From Chondrus crispus (Eukaryota; Rhodophyta; Florideophyceae; Gigartinales; Gigartinaceae): DNA of 64,000 nucleotides. The position numbers and the translations under genes are program-made. The notes below the pieces were generated by a model. It searched no databases, was not told the origin of the DNA, and saw only the letters and a list, made by a program, of their open reading frames with translations. Below, in pieces: positions 1-11,253 of the stretch (position 1 is its first letter; every line of letters begins with the position of its first letter). The DNA is taken from contig NW_005179026.1 of the NCBI RefSeq assembly GCF_000350225.1, positions 248,001-312,000 of the forward strand, read 5' to 3'.

Positions 1-2150
1 ACCCGCAACCCTTCCCATCAGCCGAACAGATGGGAGCGTTCGCGCACATGGCGGCGGAGCTCAACTCAACGCGCCGCCGTGCCCGTGAGATGGAACAGAC
101 CTCGGCCGAGAGGCCACCCGGAGCCCCCTCGAGTGGGCCCGGTGCCACTGTTCCTTCGGGCGCATCCGGAGCGCAGGAGTGGCCCCCGACTGGAGCCGTC
201 ACCAGTAGGAGGGCGGAGGACACCAAGCCGACGGCGGACGGGAACTTCGCGTCCGAGACTCAAGCCCTGCCATATGCATCCGGAAGCATGCGGCAGTCCC
301 GACGGGTACCGGACGAACCCGACCGTGGCCGTGGGGGAGTCGCCCGCGGATCAGGGGAACCGATTCTCCCCTTCGATCCTCGCTGCGGCGGCTACCAGCC
401 AGCGGATCTTATCGCGCATCCCGGCCCCGTCGACGTCCGAACGTTGCCCGTCACGCCGTTCCGAACGTTGGGCCCCGCCGAACCCGGGCTCGAGCCCGTC
501 CACACCATGATACAGGAGTTCAGCGCTGTCGCGAACTACCGCATGTATCGGTTGGACAACACCTCGAGGCTCGTTACCTCGGGTGACGCGGGACGGATCG
601 CGAAGTACGTCCAACGCTGCCGTGGGCTCCGTCCCACGATGAAGAGCTTCGACGGTACTGACGCGATTCAGTTGCTCCCGTTTCTGAAGGATATCCGGAT
701 AACCTTCAATGCCCAGCACCTGACCGAAGATGTGGCAATCCGTGTCTCCGCTCAATTCCTCGAGCGGGACGCGGAGCGGTTGTATACGAGTTACACCATG
801 CGCGGCCTCCGCGCCGGCCAGCTCCACGACGACACGAGCTGGCCTGGCCTCGTCAAACAATTTATCAAACGCTACCTAACCGACGACGTGTTAGGGGAAG
901 CGTTTGATGCTGTCGCGTCGGCGCGACAGCTTCGTCACGAAACCGAGAACACGTTCGCAGACCGGCTGGAATCCGCCGCGTTCCGATGCACGGCCGTGTT
1001 CTCAGAACAAGCTCTCGCGCACTACTTCGTGCGCGGGCTGTCCACTGCGACCCGGGCCGCAGTGGCAGAGACGATGCAAAGGTTGCCCGGACAACAGAAG
1101 ACCGAACTCTCAACGATTCGCCGTATCGCAACGGCCGAGGGTACAACCTACGGCGCTTGTCGGGGGTTGCCGCTGCCGGACCCGAAGCCGGCAGCGAAGG
1201 GAGTCCGAACTCCAAGGTCGCACGGAACGAGTTCGCCGGCGACCGCCCTCCACATTGGAGAAGATGAGTGGCAGGCCGACCCTGTCCTCATCACGCAAGG
1301 CTTCGACCGGACAGGAGGCCGACCCCCTACACCAGCTTCCAACGGTTCGACCGGAAGCTTCGCAACGGCGTTCGCACACACGCCGAGGGCCACGGGTGGT
1401 CCGAACCACAACATGGCCGAGCTGGATATCTCCCGTCGAGAAGGAGACCGCGGGCTGCCTAACGTGCCTCGACTCACCGATGAGGAGGTACGCCACGCGG
1501 CGACTTTCGCTTCGCCCGATGGCAGCGCGTACATTTGTTGGCTGTGCCGAACGTACGGCCACGCCATGTACGCGTGCCCGTTCCTGTCTCCTGAACAACG
1601 TCAGTTCACTGCGTACAGGAACTACCGCTATCAGATGGAGACGTGCCCCGGGATGCGCAATCTCATCCAGCAGTCTACGCGGGCAGACCGAGGCCCGCGT
1701 GGAGGTGACCCGAGCCGATCGGGTGGGGGCGTCCGTTTTGCCCCTCGTGAAGGTGGGTACCGATACCCGGGGACCGATCAAAGGGATCGACGTGACTCTC
1801 GTCGGATGGATACCCGATATCCCCGTCGAGATGGGCGAGGCAACCAGGGCCGACCCCCGTTGCCCCAAGGGGTACAGAAAGCCATCATGTACCTCCAAGA
1901 TTGGGCTGGGGAGACGCACCCCCAGCCCACGGAAGGAGGCGGAGGAGAGCCTGTTCTCTCCGCCCCTCGAATATTGCACCGGCCGGATGTTGCAATCCAA
2001 AGTCACGAAGTATCCGATTACTTCGTAGAAGATGCCCAGTCGGGGTGGGGAAACCGTCCCCATCCGCGCGGCCAGGGGCCCGTCGACGCGCTAGCTAACG
2101 ATAGCCAGGCGAATAGCACTGACAGCTCGGGTAGTTCGAAAACCCCATAA
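1..2150 (+). CDS. gag: Gag of Gypsy-1 copy A, 5' end outside window
   Basis: Gag forms the particle that packages element RNA. The first bases of the window fall inside the gene. Comparison with copy B suggests that roughly 200 N-terminal residues are missing here. The middle part is an alpha-helical capsid-like region. Near the C-terminus is one CCHC zinc knuckle, CWLCRTYGHAMYAC, at about 1538-1580, the usual nucleic-acid-binding motif of Gypsy Gag. An Arg/Gly-rich tail follows. The frame is open from the window edge to the stop at 2150. About 100-150 bases separate it from the protease frame, so pol is not a simple in-frame fusion to gag here. Assignment rests on the knuckle, the position before protease and the resemblance to copies B and C. 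Confidence 0.9.
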   Translation, partial: PQPFPSAEQMGAFAHMAAELNSTRRRAREMEQTSAERPPGAPSSGPGATVPSGASGAQEWPPTGAVTSRRAEDTKPTADGNFASETQALPYASGSMRQSRRVPDEPDRGRGGVARGSGEPILPFDPRCGGYQPADLIAHPGPVDVRTLPVTPFRTLGPAEPGLEPVHTMIQEFSAVANYRMYRLDNTSRLVTSGDAGRIAKYVQRCRGLRPTMKSFDGTDAIQLLPFLKDIRITFNAQHLTEDVAIRVSAQFLERDAERLYTSYTMRGLRAGQLHDDTSWPGLVKQFIKRYLTDDVLGEAFDAVASARQLRHETENTFADRLESAAFRCTAVFSEQALAHYFVRGLSTATRAAVAETMQRLPGQQKTELSTIRRIATAEGTTYGACRGLPLPDPKPAAKGVRTPRSHGTSSPATALHIGEDEWQADPVLITQGFDRTGGRPPTPASNGSTGSFATAFAHTPRATGGPNHNMAELDISRREGDRGLPNVPRLTDEEVRHAATFASPDGSAYICWLCRTYGHAMYACPFLSPEQRQFTAYRNYRYQMETCPGMRNLIQQSTRADRGPRGGDPSRSGGGVRFAPREGGYRYPGTDQRDRRDSRRMDTRYPRRDGRGNQGRPPLPQGVQKAIMYLQDWAGETHPQPTEGGGGEPVLSAPRILHRPDVAIQSHEVSDYFVEDAQSGWGNRPHPRGQGPVDALANDSQANSTDSSGSSKTP

Positions 2151-2249
2151 ATACGGTTACGTTCGCGCGGTCGCGTGAACCGTCTTGTCACACCAACCTT
2201 GACCCGCCCCTATTTGTCTCCGGCGGGGGAGGGGAATGTTTACCGATAT

Positions 2250-5200
2250 TATTCCCCTCAACCCCGCACAAGCGCACCGAGACACCCGTAAGCTCGGTGC
2301 GAAAGGACGAAGACGCTGAGGCAACCGTGAGCCCGGCGCACATGGAGGAAGGCACTGTGGAAACCGTGAGCCAAGTGCCTAACAAGAAGCGCATCGAACG
2401 CGCCAGCGGCCCGACCCAGGGGGACCCGGGGCCGCCAGAAGAATTCAAGCCGCGTACGAACGCGACTTGTCGCGGGGACGCGGCCGACCGAAGGGCGCCC
2501 CACGACCAAGGCAGAAGGACGCGGAAGAGAAGTCGGAACCGGCGCCGGCGGCCCAGGCGGAACGATCTCGCCGAGCCGGGCACGCCGAAGGTGGTCGACG
2601 GCGTCATTTGCCTTATGACGCCGAAGATTTACAACGTCTTCGGCTCGATAGCCACGGAGGGAAATGCCTTCAAGCCCCGCACGATCGCCGTTGATACGTG
2701 CTCGGGGTACAATCTGGTGAGGAAGGCGGACCTTCCTCCCGATTGGTCGCGGTACGTCATCCGCGAAGAGCCACTGCCCCGATTGGCAGGCGCGAATGGC
2801 AACCCGATTAAGCTCTCGGCCATCGTACGCCTGGCCGTGCGGTTGAGGAACACGACGTTCCGAATTCCGTTCGTCGTGGCGGACCAGCTCGCCGTGCCGG
2901 TCCTCCTTGGTACGGCCTTCATCGATACACACGTACGAAGTATCGACATCGAAGCTCAACGGTTGGAGCTCCGCCAAGGTGGCTCCGTTGCCATCGTCGA
3001 CGGGAAGGGGGAGCCGACTCCCCCAACCAGGTGGCACGGACGTCAGACAAACGGGGCTGACGCACGCGACGAAGCCCCGCAGGCGATCCGAATCGCCCGC
3101 TGGGTTACCATTCCCGCGAGGTCGCAGGCCCGTGTGCGCGTTACGACGACGGGGAGGGGACTCGTGTTTATAGAGCCGAAGCCGTCACTCCAACACCGAC
3201 AAGGAGTGAGGCTGACGAACGGCGTCGTCGAGGTCCTGCCGAACCAGACCTTCGACGTCATCGTCGCGAACTTTTCGCGACAGAAAAGGCGGCTTCCGAC
3301 GCACACCGTCGTGGGATACGCGAAGCGCAAACCCCTCGCGATCTTGACGCCCGAACGTCGCATCGCCGAGGGGATCGCGCACGCGCTACACCTCACCGAC
3401 TTGACCAATCAAGTCGGAACGGCAGGAGCTGGTCGACCAGGCTCCGCCCAGGGGGCAACCGTTGAGAAGAGAGGAGCCGGTACGGACGGCCGACCGGTGA
3501 AGTGCCCGCCGCCGGAAGCGGGCACTGCACCCGCCTCTAAAAAGGATCCCGAAAATCCGCCGGAGGATTGGGAAAAAGAAATCGACTTGTCATACGTCGA
3601 TGATGACAAGTTCCGGGCCACGTGCTCGAGATGCTCCGTAAGCACTCCAGTCTGTGGAGCGGGCGCTCGGAACGATCCGAGCGACCGAACACCGCATTCC
3701 CCTCGAACGGGGTACGAAGCCGATACGTTCAAAGCCCTACCGAAAGGGGCCGGCTATGCGTGAGATGGTCGCCAAGGAAGTCAACAAAATGTTGAACGCA
3801 GGGGTAATCGAACCCGCGAGCACCGAGTGGGCGTCTCCCGTGGTGCTCGTACCGAAGAAAGACGGCTCTCTTCGGTTCTGCGTAAAATACCGGCGTCTCA
3901 ACGCGAAGACGGCAGCGGATTCGTATCTGCTGCCACGGATGGACAACTGCATCGATTCGCTCGGAGATGCAGCCGTCTTCACGACGTTGGACTGCAATTC
4001 CGGTTATTGGCAGATCCCCGTCGCTCCGGAAGACCGGGACAAGACGACGTTCACTACGCATATGGGAACGTTTCGCCATTTGCGTATGCCGTTCGGGCTA
4101 AAAGAGGCACCGGCCACCTTCCAACGTGCCCTCGAAATCATCCTATCTGGCGTCCAATGGCAGATATGCTTCGTCTACCTGGATGATGTCATCGTGTTCT
4201 CCCGTACGCACGGAGAACACGCGAAGCATGTCGACACTGTCTTGAGCTTGTTTAGGAGCGCTGGAATCTCCCTCAAGCTCAAGAAGTGTAGCTTCTTCCA
4301 ACCGAAGGTGCACTACCTGGGGCACGTCATTTCCCCAGGTAAGCTGAGCGTCGCCGAAGCGGCGGCGGACGCCTTCAAGACGTTCACGTTTCCGAGGACG
4401 TTGAAGCAGGTGCGCTCGTACCTCGGAGCGTGCAACGTCTACCGCCGCTTCGTGAAGGGGTTCGCGAAGATTGCACGCCCATTAACGGACATGACGCGCA
4501 AGGACGCGGACCCCAACTTCGACGACCCGACCGAGCTGCAACTTCAAGCGTTCGAAGCGTTGAAGGAGCGGATGATTTCCCCGCCGATTCTAGCATTGCC
4601 GCGGTACGGTCGGCCGTATATGATCGACACTGATGCTAGTGCCTATCAACTGGGCTGTACGTTGCTCCAGGAACACGAAGGTGCCAACGACTGGCGCCCC
4701 GTAGGGTATTGGTCGTACTCACTGTCCGATAGTGAGCGCAACTACAGCGCTACGGAACGCGAGTGCTTTGCCGTAGTGTGGGCCGTACGCACACTACGGC
4801 CGTACATCGAAGGTACCAAGTTCACCGTCCGGACGGACCATGATGCCCTCCGATGGCTTATGTTCCTCACGGAGAGCTCCGGAAGGCTTACCCGGTGGCG
4901 CCTGCGTTTGGCGGAATACGACTTTACCACCCATTACCGCCCCGGGCGCGTGCACCAGGTGCCCGATGCCCTGTCACGCCTCGTGTCGCCAAGGGTCACC
5001 GGCGACCCTCGCCCAGTCGTCGAGGTGGATGAGGACATTCCCACCTTCGACGCGGGCACGACCGTCCGTGACGTGTCGGACGAGCTTGCAGGCCACGTCT
5101 GTACCGCGAGCTGCGATCACAAGGCCGTCCATGCCTTCGTGACAACAGGGAACCAAGCCGGATCGCGAAGAAGTTCGCGCATCCGTACGCGCGACGAGCC

Positions 5201-6850
5201 GAGGGGCAACGACGAAGCCCCCGCTCTTGAAGGACCCACCTCGTTCTGGTAGGAGAACAACGAGTTCGAAGCTGTCGACATCGAGCGCGCCAAAGAACCC
5301 GAAGTTGGCGCGCCCGCCTCCACGGTCGCCCCTCCGCAGGACGACCTTCCGGCCCCTCTTACGTTAGAGGAGATAGTCGAAGATCAACGCGTAGATGACT
5401 TCTGCCAGATCGTACTGGCACGACAGTCAGAGTCCCAGGACTCCGCGTTCTTCGACGACCACCACGGGGTGCTCAAACGGAGACACCCGTTCGACCCTGA
5501 CGTCGTGCAAGTCGTGGTGCCTCGGACGCTACGGGCTCGGCTGCTTCAGCTCTGCCACACACCAACCATCGCGGGCACCCGGGCCAGAACCGTATGTACT
5601 TTGCACTCCGTCGCGAGTACTACTGGCCCCATCTTGCAGCAGATGTCGCAGCTACGGTGCGAGGGTGCCTAACATGCACGATGAACCGTGTTAAGTTGCA
5701 GAAACACCTCAACCGTTTGAAGTTGTTTCCGGCAACACGGCCGCTTGAGAGCCTCGCCATCGACATCTTGGGACCGCTACCCAAGACGAAGGCAGGGAAA
5801 CGGTTCCTTCTCGTAATTACGGACCGTTTCACCAAGCTGACTCAAGTTGTGGCACTGCGGGCAGTAACTGCGTACACGGTCGCCGTCGAGTTCTGCGACG
5901 CGTGGGTATTTAAATACGGCGTCCCACGCTCGCTACTGTCGGATAACGGACCGCAGTTTAACGCGAAGTTCTTCCACAGCACGTGCCGTGTCCTGGGGGT
6001 GACGAACTTGTACACTTCGGCGTACCACCCCCAGACGAACGGGCAGGTCGAGCGATACAACCGGACTATCGCTTCGATGTTACGCAATTACGTCGGCGAA
6101 CATCAGGACGACTGGGACGTGTACGTGGGGCCGCTCACGTACGCGTACAACTCCCACGTACATCGTACGAAGAGTACCACGCCCTTCGAGCTCGTTCTCA
6201 GCCGACCCCCGCCGGAGTTCTCTCTACGTAGAGCCGACGGTGACGCGCCCCCGTCCGATAGGGGCAACGCGCGCCCTGAGTTCCTCAAGACGTTGTACGA
6301 CACGATCCAGAAGGCGTACGGGAGTCTGCGCCGGACGCAGGCTCAGTACAAGCGCGACTTCGATAAGCGCGTCAGACTGCTCAACGCACGTATCAAACCA
6401 GGTAATTACGTCTATCTGAACCCCACCGATGGGGCAAAGACGTCTAACAAACTCGCGTCGCCCGCCGTTGGGCCATACCGGTTACTCGCCAACGACCGGC
6501 GAACCATCACGATCGATCGTGATGGTGTCACCGAGCGCGTCTCGGCAGACCGCTGCGTGTACGCGCCACCACCGACGGGCACGCCACGGGCGAGTACGAC
6601 AACCCCAAGTGACCTTGCCGACAAGGTCACCGAGGGCACGCAGTATGCCGTGGAACGATTACTCCGGCATCGAGCCATGGAGGACGGAACAATCGAGTTC
6701 CTCATCAAGTGGGCGGATTAAGACACGCCCACATGGACCGCCCGGACTCACGTTCCGGAGGAGTTGGTGTCTCGTTACGCCCAACGTCTCCGGAGACGCA
6801 CGGGCAGGAACCTCACGTCTGACGTGAACGCGGACGTTCACGCTTGAGAG
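2250..6850 (+). pseudogene. pol: pol region of Gypsy-1 copy A: protease, RT, RNase H, integrase, chromodomain
   Basis: Domains in order are: an aspartic protease with DTCSG near 2690-2710; a reverse transcriptase with the YLDD catalytic motif at 4176-4187; an RNase H beginning around DTDASAYQLGC near 4630; an integrase with a zinc-finger region near 5665 and a DDE core (AIDILGP, SDNGPQF, then the GQVER glutamate region near 6040); and a chromodomain-like C-terminus ending in EFLIKWAD near 6715. The chromodomain puts the family in the chromovirus-like part of Ty3/Gypsy, where it is thought to steer integration by binding modified histones. The region is spread over more than one frame and carries a few breaks. 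I cannot say whether any of the frame changes is programmed. Confidence 0.88.
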
Positions 6851-7189
6851 GGGGGCCCTCAACCGCTTCGTTACGGTTGACGTGAGGACCGCACAGAAGT
6901 CAAGCCGTATTTGACTTCCGAAACCCAAGGACACACTCGGCGAAGGCGCCAACGAAGCAGTGCTCCGAACACGCAGCTTCCCGGCGGCACCGTCCGAGAT
7001 TGGCTGCCGGACAGCGGCGTCAACACCGCCGCCCTACCCCGAAACCAAAATATTCAGTGGTGAACATTGCCCTGGGCAGAGGAGTGGCACGGATCGCACG
7101 TGCACGGCGCCGAGCGCGTGCCGCACGACCGACACACCCCGACGAGCGGGATACAAACCACCACCGTCTACTTTGGGCAGCCGCGACTG

Positions 7190-8660
7190 CGGCTGCGCCC
7201 TCGCCGCGAATGGCGAGGGACGCGAGAGGATTGAAGGAGAACGCGCGCTGCGCCCCGCGACCCCGCCTCGAATGAAGAGGGGAGCCCGAAGGATAAGACC
7301 AAGTCCGCACGCTGCGCCCCCCCCACTGGACAGCGGAGGGGCGCGCGGACAAGAAGGCGGATGCAGTTCGCGTCACGCCCTCGCCACCGATGGCGAGGGG
7401 CGCGCGAAAAAGAAAGGAACGTTCGTCGAGTGTCCGCCCCCTCGCCCCGATGGCGAGGGGTGCAGACAAGAAGACGTTCGCCGTGCGCTTGCGCCCCCGC
7501 AACCGATGGCGGAGGGCACGCGCGAAGAAGAATAAATACGTCCACGCTTCTAGCTCTCGCCCCGATGGCGAGGGGCGCGCGCGGACAAGAAGCCGGAGCG
7601 CGAGGAGCGCTGGAAAAAGTCCTCGGGGAGCGCCGCGGGCCGAGCTTGCGAGGCCCAGGCGCTGCCACGCGCCATGGGCATTTATTTAATTTCTTCGAAA
7701 TGTTTTGCAGCACGAAAGTGCCCATGGTTCGGAACCATGGGCACTCCCGACGGTCTGGCCGCCCGTCTGGTCGTCCGAGCAAAAAAATTATTTTGGCCGG
7801 AAGATTTGGAAATTTTTTGGGATTTGATTAATGTCAAGTGGCTATCCGCACGGACAGCGTTGGACAGGCATGCGCCCGCGCGGGGCTGGCTGCAGACGAA
7901 CGAGAGCAACCTCCACACCCCGGCCCGTCCCCATCGATGGTGAGGGGCACGAAAAGGAAGACGAACGCTGCGCGTCCGCGCCCTCGCTGCCGACGGCGAG
8001 GGCACGCCGACGAGAAGACAAACGCGCGCATAGGCCGGCGGCAGACGACGACACCGCTGCCGTCGCACTGCTGGCAACCGTTCCGGCAAGACGGCGCTTC
8101 CTCCTTCCCTCGCCCCGGATGGCGAGGGACGCGAAGAAGGAGACGCGCGTTGCGCGCCCGTGCCCTCGCCCCCGAAGGCGAGGGGCGCGCATAAAGAAAG
8201 ACGGACGCTGCGCGTGCGTGCCCTGGCCCCCGAAGGCGAGGGGCGCACAGAACAGAACGTGCATCGCGCGCGCCGCGCCTTCGCCATCGGTGGCGGGGGC
8301 CGACAAAGATAAGGATCGTCGCCGCGCTCGCCCCGATGGCGAGGGTCGCGCAATGGATCAGAGAAGAGTCCGCGTCCTCACCACCGCAAGGCGAGAGGGC
8401 GGACTGAAGGAGACGAACGACGCGCGCTCCTGGCCCTCGCCCCGATGGCGAGGGGCGCGCAAATGATAAGAGAACCGTCCGCTCCCTCGCCCGAATGGCG
8501 AGGGGCGTCCAAAAAAAAGCGAACGGCTGCTCGCCCCCGCCCTCGCCCGTTATGGCGAGGGACGCAAAGAAAGACAAGGCCGCCCGCCCGCCTCCGCTGT
8601 ATAACCTCCTCACCACGGCCCCCGCCAACCGGAGGAAAAGGGGAGGGCGTCGAGTAGAAC
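7190..8660. repeat. Array of about 18 degenerate short hairpins (CCCTCGCC...GGCGAGGG)
   Basis: Imperfect inverted repeats with consensus CCCTCGCC-CCGAT-GGCGAGGG recur every 45-65 bases in two blocks, about 7190-7600 and 7920-8660. Clear copies start near 7196, 7378, 7438, 7554, 7979, 8106, 8162, 8326, 8434, 8483 and 8531. The spacers are purine-rich and differ from unit to unit, often carrying AAGAAG- or GACGAACG-like stretches. The stems are GC-rich, 7-9 pairs long, with loops of 4-6 bases. The array lies inside a retrotransposon between two convergent genes, so 3'-end formation or transcription pausing is a reasonable guess, but nothing here proves it. Confidence 0.75.
7718..7744. repeat. 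Perfect 27-base palindrome with CCATGG arms
   Basis: The arms GTGCCCATGGTTC and GAACCATGGGCAC are exact reverse complements around one central G. It lies in the gap between the two hairpin blocks. Copy B has a different CCATGG-centred palindrome at the equivalent place (49079-49096). In both copies the motif AAATTATTTTGG follows shortly after. Confidence 0.85.
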
Positions 8661-8869
8661 GACGCGCAGCGAACCGTCGCTCGTTTGCCGTTGGTCGGTA
8701 AGGGGAACTGGCGGCGGGCTGCGGGTGGGGACCAAAACGGAAGGATGTGGCACCACGAAAACGACTCGGCAGGAAGATGATTTTTATTGTGGAAAGGCGC
8801 CAGGGCCCCCTCTGCTCGCCGACAAGGGGAGGAGGAAACCCCGCGCGGTTGACCTACGCGCTGACAAGG

Positions 8870-11253
8870 TCAGAGGCTCGGGTCATTCGGGGGCAAGCGA
8901 GCCCCCGAATCGTAACTGGCTTGAGGATAGTACCCCGGGTGCCGTGGTAAGCCGGTTGCCATGTCCGCCAGGGTAGGCATGGCGACCCGTGTGATATCCT
9001 CACCGCTCGCCCCGTCCCGAGACGGGCGAGGGTCGGGCTCGTACCCCGCATACGGGTCGCCGATGGTTACAGGAGCTGGGGGGTGGGGAACATTGCCCGC
9101 AGGCGGCAGTACCGACTGCGACGACCGCAGTCGGTCGCGCTCGCGTCGATAGCCTTCGCGATCGAACACCGCCCGTTCGTAGGCCGCGGCTTGGCGCCCG
9201 GATGCCTCGCGCATGGACCCTGGCTCACGGCTGACTCGCTGCAGTTCCGCAGAGCGCGTCGCTAGGTCGTCACGGAGATCGCGCGCTTCATCGCTCCGAG
9301 TGAGGAACCAGTCAGCCAGGGTATCGAACAACCCGCCTACGGTCCAACCGCGCCGGCTGGCCACGCCTAACGCCCGTACTACCTTGGCGGACGCCGCCAG
9401 CTCTCCGTGGGGGACCACCAGTTCGCGTACGCGACGCCCTCGGGGCGTTTCCTGCCCCACCGCATCGAGCGGTGGGATGGGGAGGACAGTCGTTGCGGAG
9501 ACAGGGTCCCCTACAGGACCACGGCCGACGACCGACGTCGGCCGAAAGGGGTTCACAGCGGTGCCAACGGAGTCCACGGCCACGGCGTCGAGGTCCCTGT
9601 AACGTTTACGGCGCCCGCGCCGATGCTCAGACCCGACCCCTCCCCTCGGCTGCGCGTTGCCGGAGACTGACGGCACGAGGGGAGAGCGCGCCACGAAGGC
9701 GTCCGCCGTGGGATCGTACGTGAGATAGGAGCTGCGAGCTCCGGTTGTATAGTCCATCCACGAACGGTGGTTCCGAGGGGTGACTTCACTGGCGCGGTCC
9801 ATGAGACTAATGGCATGGCCTAATGTCCAAGGGGCGTGACTGGACCCGTGTTCGGACGGATGCAGCGCGACGTCGGGAAAGCCCGACGCGACGCGCCTCA
9901 CGAACGCAACCGTGGGGCCGGGCTGAACGAACGCCCGCTTGTTCATGTAAACCTCCGACATGAAGGCGCAGCATACGGACCACGCCCACTCGCGCTCATA
10001 GTTGTATGCGAGCCGCGAGTGGGCTGGATGCTGTAGGTCGGCGCACGCGATGCCAAAATACTTCAGGATGGGAGGCAGATGGGGGTGTACCCCTAGTGAA
10101 GGAAAGCTCTCCCGCACGCTCACGGGGAGAACTGGAAAATCCCCGACTGTCAAGCCGGACGCAAAGGCAGCGGATGGGACGACCCGACCGTCCGCCTCGT
10201 CATCTCTCCTGTAGGCGGACCAATCGTGGTGAGCGAAACCCACGGCATATAGCCGCATCAAGGAACACGAGGACTTCTGTAGAGCCACGAGGGGCTAAGT
10301 GAAGGCGTAGGGGCGGGGCGAGACGTACAACCCCGCCAACTCCGACAGCACGAAGCGTCGGGGGTCTAGCCGCACCGACCCGGACAGGAACGCCCCCATA
10401 CCATCAACGTAGAGGACCTCCGCAACACTGTACACGAATTTACGATCGCCCGGCAGCTCGTCCGGGAGCTGGTAGCCGACCCCGCCGCCTTCGGCCATTA
10501 AGCGACGAAGGGCCGAAGACGCTTCTTCGAGGCCGCCCGCCTCGTATACCTTGAACACGTGGGCGAGATCGCACCGAAGCCACCCGCACGAGATCACCTC
10601 CGCTACGGTGACCCCCGAACGGCCCCTGCGCAACCAGGGGTACTGCGGCTCGTCGACAGAGAGCAGTGGGGCATCGGAAGACGGAACCCCGAACCACCGC
10701 ATGGCAGAGGCCACCTCCCCCTCCCGACCGGAAGAGGAGGGGGGAGGTACAGGAGGACGACGGCCGAAGGACGCACCATCAGGAGCGGCGTGGTCGCGCG
10801 CGACGTCCAAATGCGCAACGGGAAGGACGTCCTCCGCTGGGGCCGAAGGGGCAGCCGGACGGAACGCGATAACCGGTTTGGGTGGCCCCACGGGAGGGGC
10901 CACCAGCTCCACGGAGACGGTCGTGGAGCGGGAACGGGACTTCTGGAAAGCCAGCGGGGCCAACGGGGCCGTACGAGTCAGAGCGATGTCGTCCTCTCAC
11001 GATCCAGGGGACGCGCTCCATGACCCGACCCCGCTCGGCAAAGGAATCGCGACGACGGACGCGCCCGCCGCCACGGGTTTGCCGCCACCATCGAGCGGAG
11101 GCGGAGGCGGAGGAGGAAGAGAGGTCGAGTCGGCCATGATAGGACGGCCGATAGGACGGAGCGGAGAAGATCGATCGGGACTGTCAGGAAAGGACTTGGA
11201 CAGCGCCAAAATGGACGCGGACGTCCACACTTGAGAGGGGGGCCATGTAGCAT
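8870..11253 (-). pseudogene. Antisense ORF of Gypsy-1 copy A, unknown function
   Basis: This long frame runs opposite to gag-pol. It is recognisably the same protein as the 867-residue frame in copy B and the fragment in copy F. Shared landmarks include GGGV.YQLPD..PGDR, a V-S-P-R-P-Y-A block, ALQKS..SLMRL, FGVHPHLP, a D-Y-T-T-G motif, a basic RKRYR motif that could be a nuclear localisation signal, and a C-terminal coiled coil followed by a Pro/Tyr-rich tail. As in copy B, the first possible ATG (11251-11253) lies within the terminal bases of the 3' LTR, and the frame then reads through the polypurine tract. The copy carries a small number of breaks. I recognise no known domain and assign no function. 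Confidence 0.75.

Larger units (their letters stand above)
6851..8869. other. Noncoding tract between convergent pol and antisense frames of copy A
   Basis: No credible protein is visible here. The tract lies between the end of pol on the + strand and the end of the antisense frame on the - strand, so both transcripts would run into it. It holds the hairpin array (7190-8660), a perfect 27-base palindrome and, shortly after that, an AT-rich AAATTATTTTGG motif at 7785-7796. Copies B and F have a noncoding tract of similar length at the same place. Confidence 0.7.

Noticed and set aside
904-2063. Long frames overlapping gag of copy A on both strands
   Set aside because: They are caused by high GC content (few stops) and show none of the motifs shared between copies, unlike Gag and the antisense ORF.
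7190-8660. CRISPR-like array of regular repeats and unique spacers
   Set aside because: The repeats are degenerate hairpins, the spacers vary in length and are low-complexity purine-rich, there are no cas genes, and the tract lies inside a eukaryotic retrotransposon.
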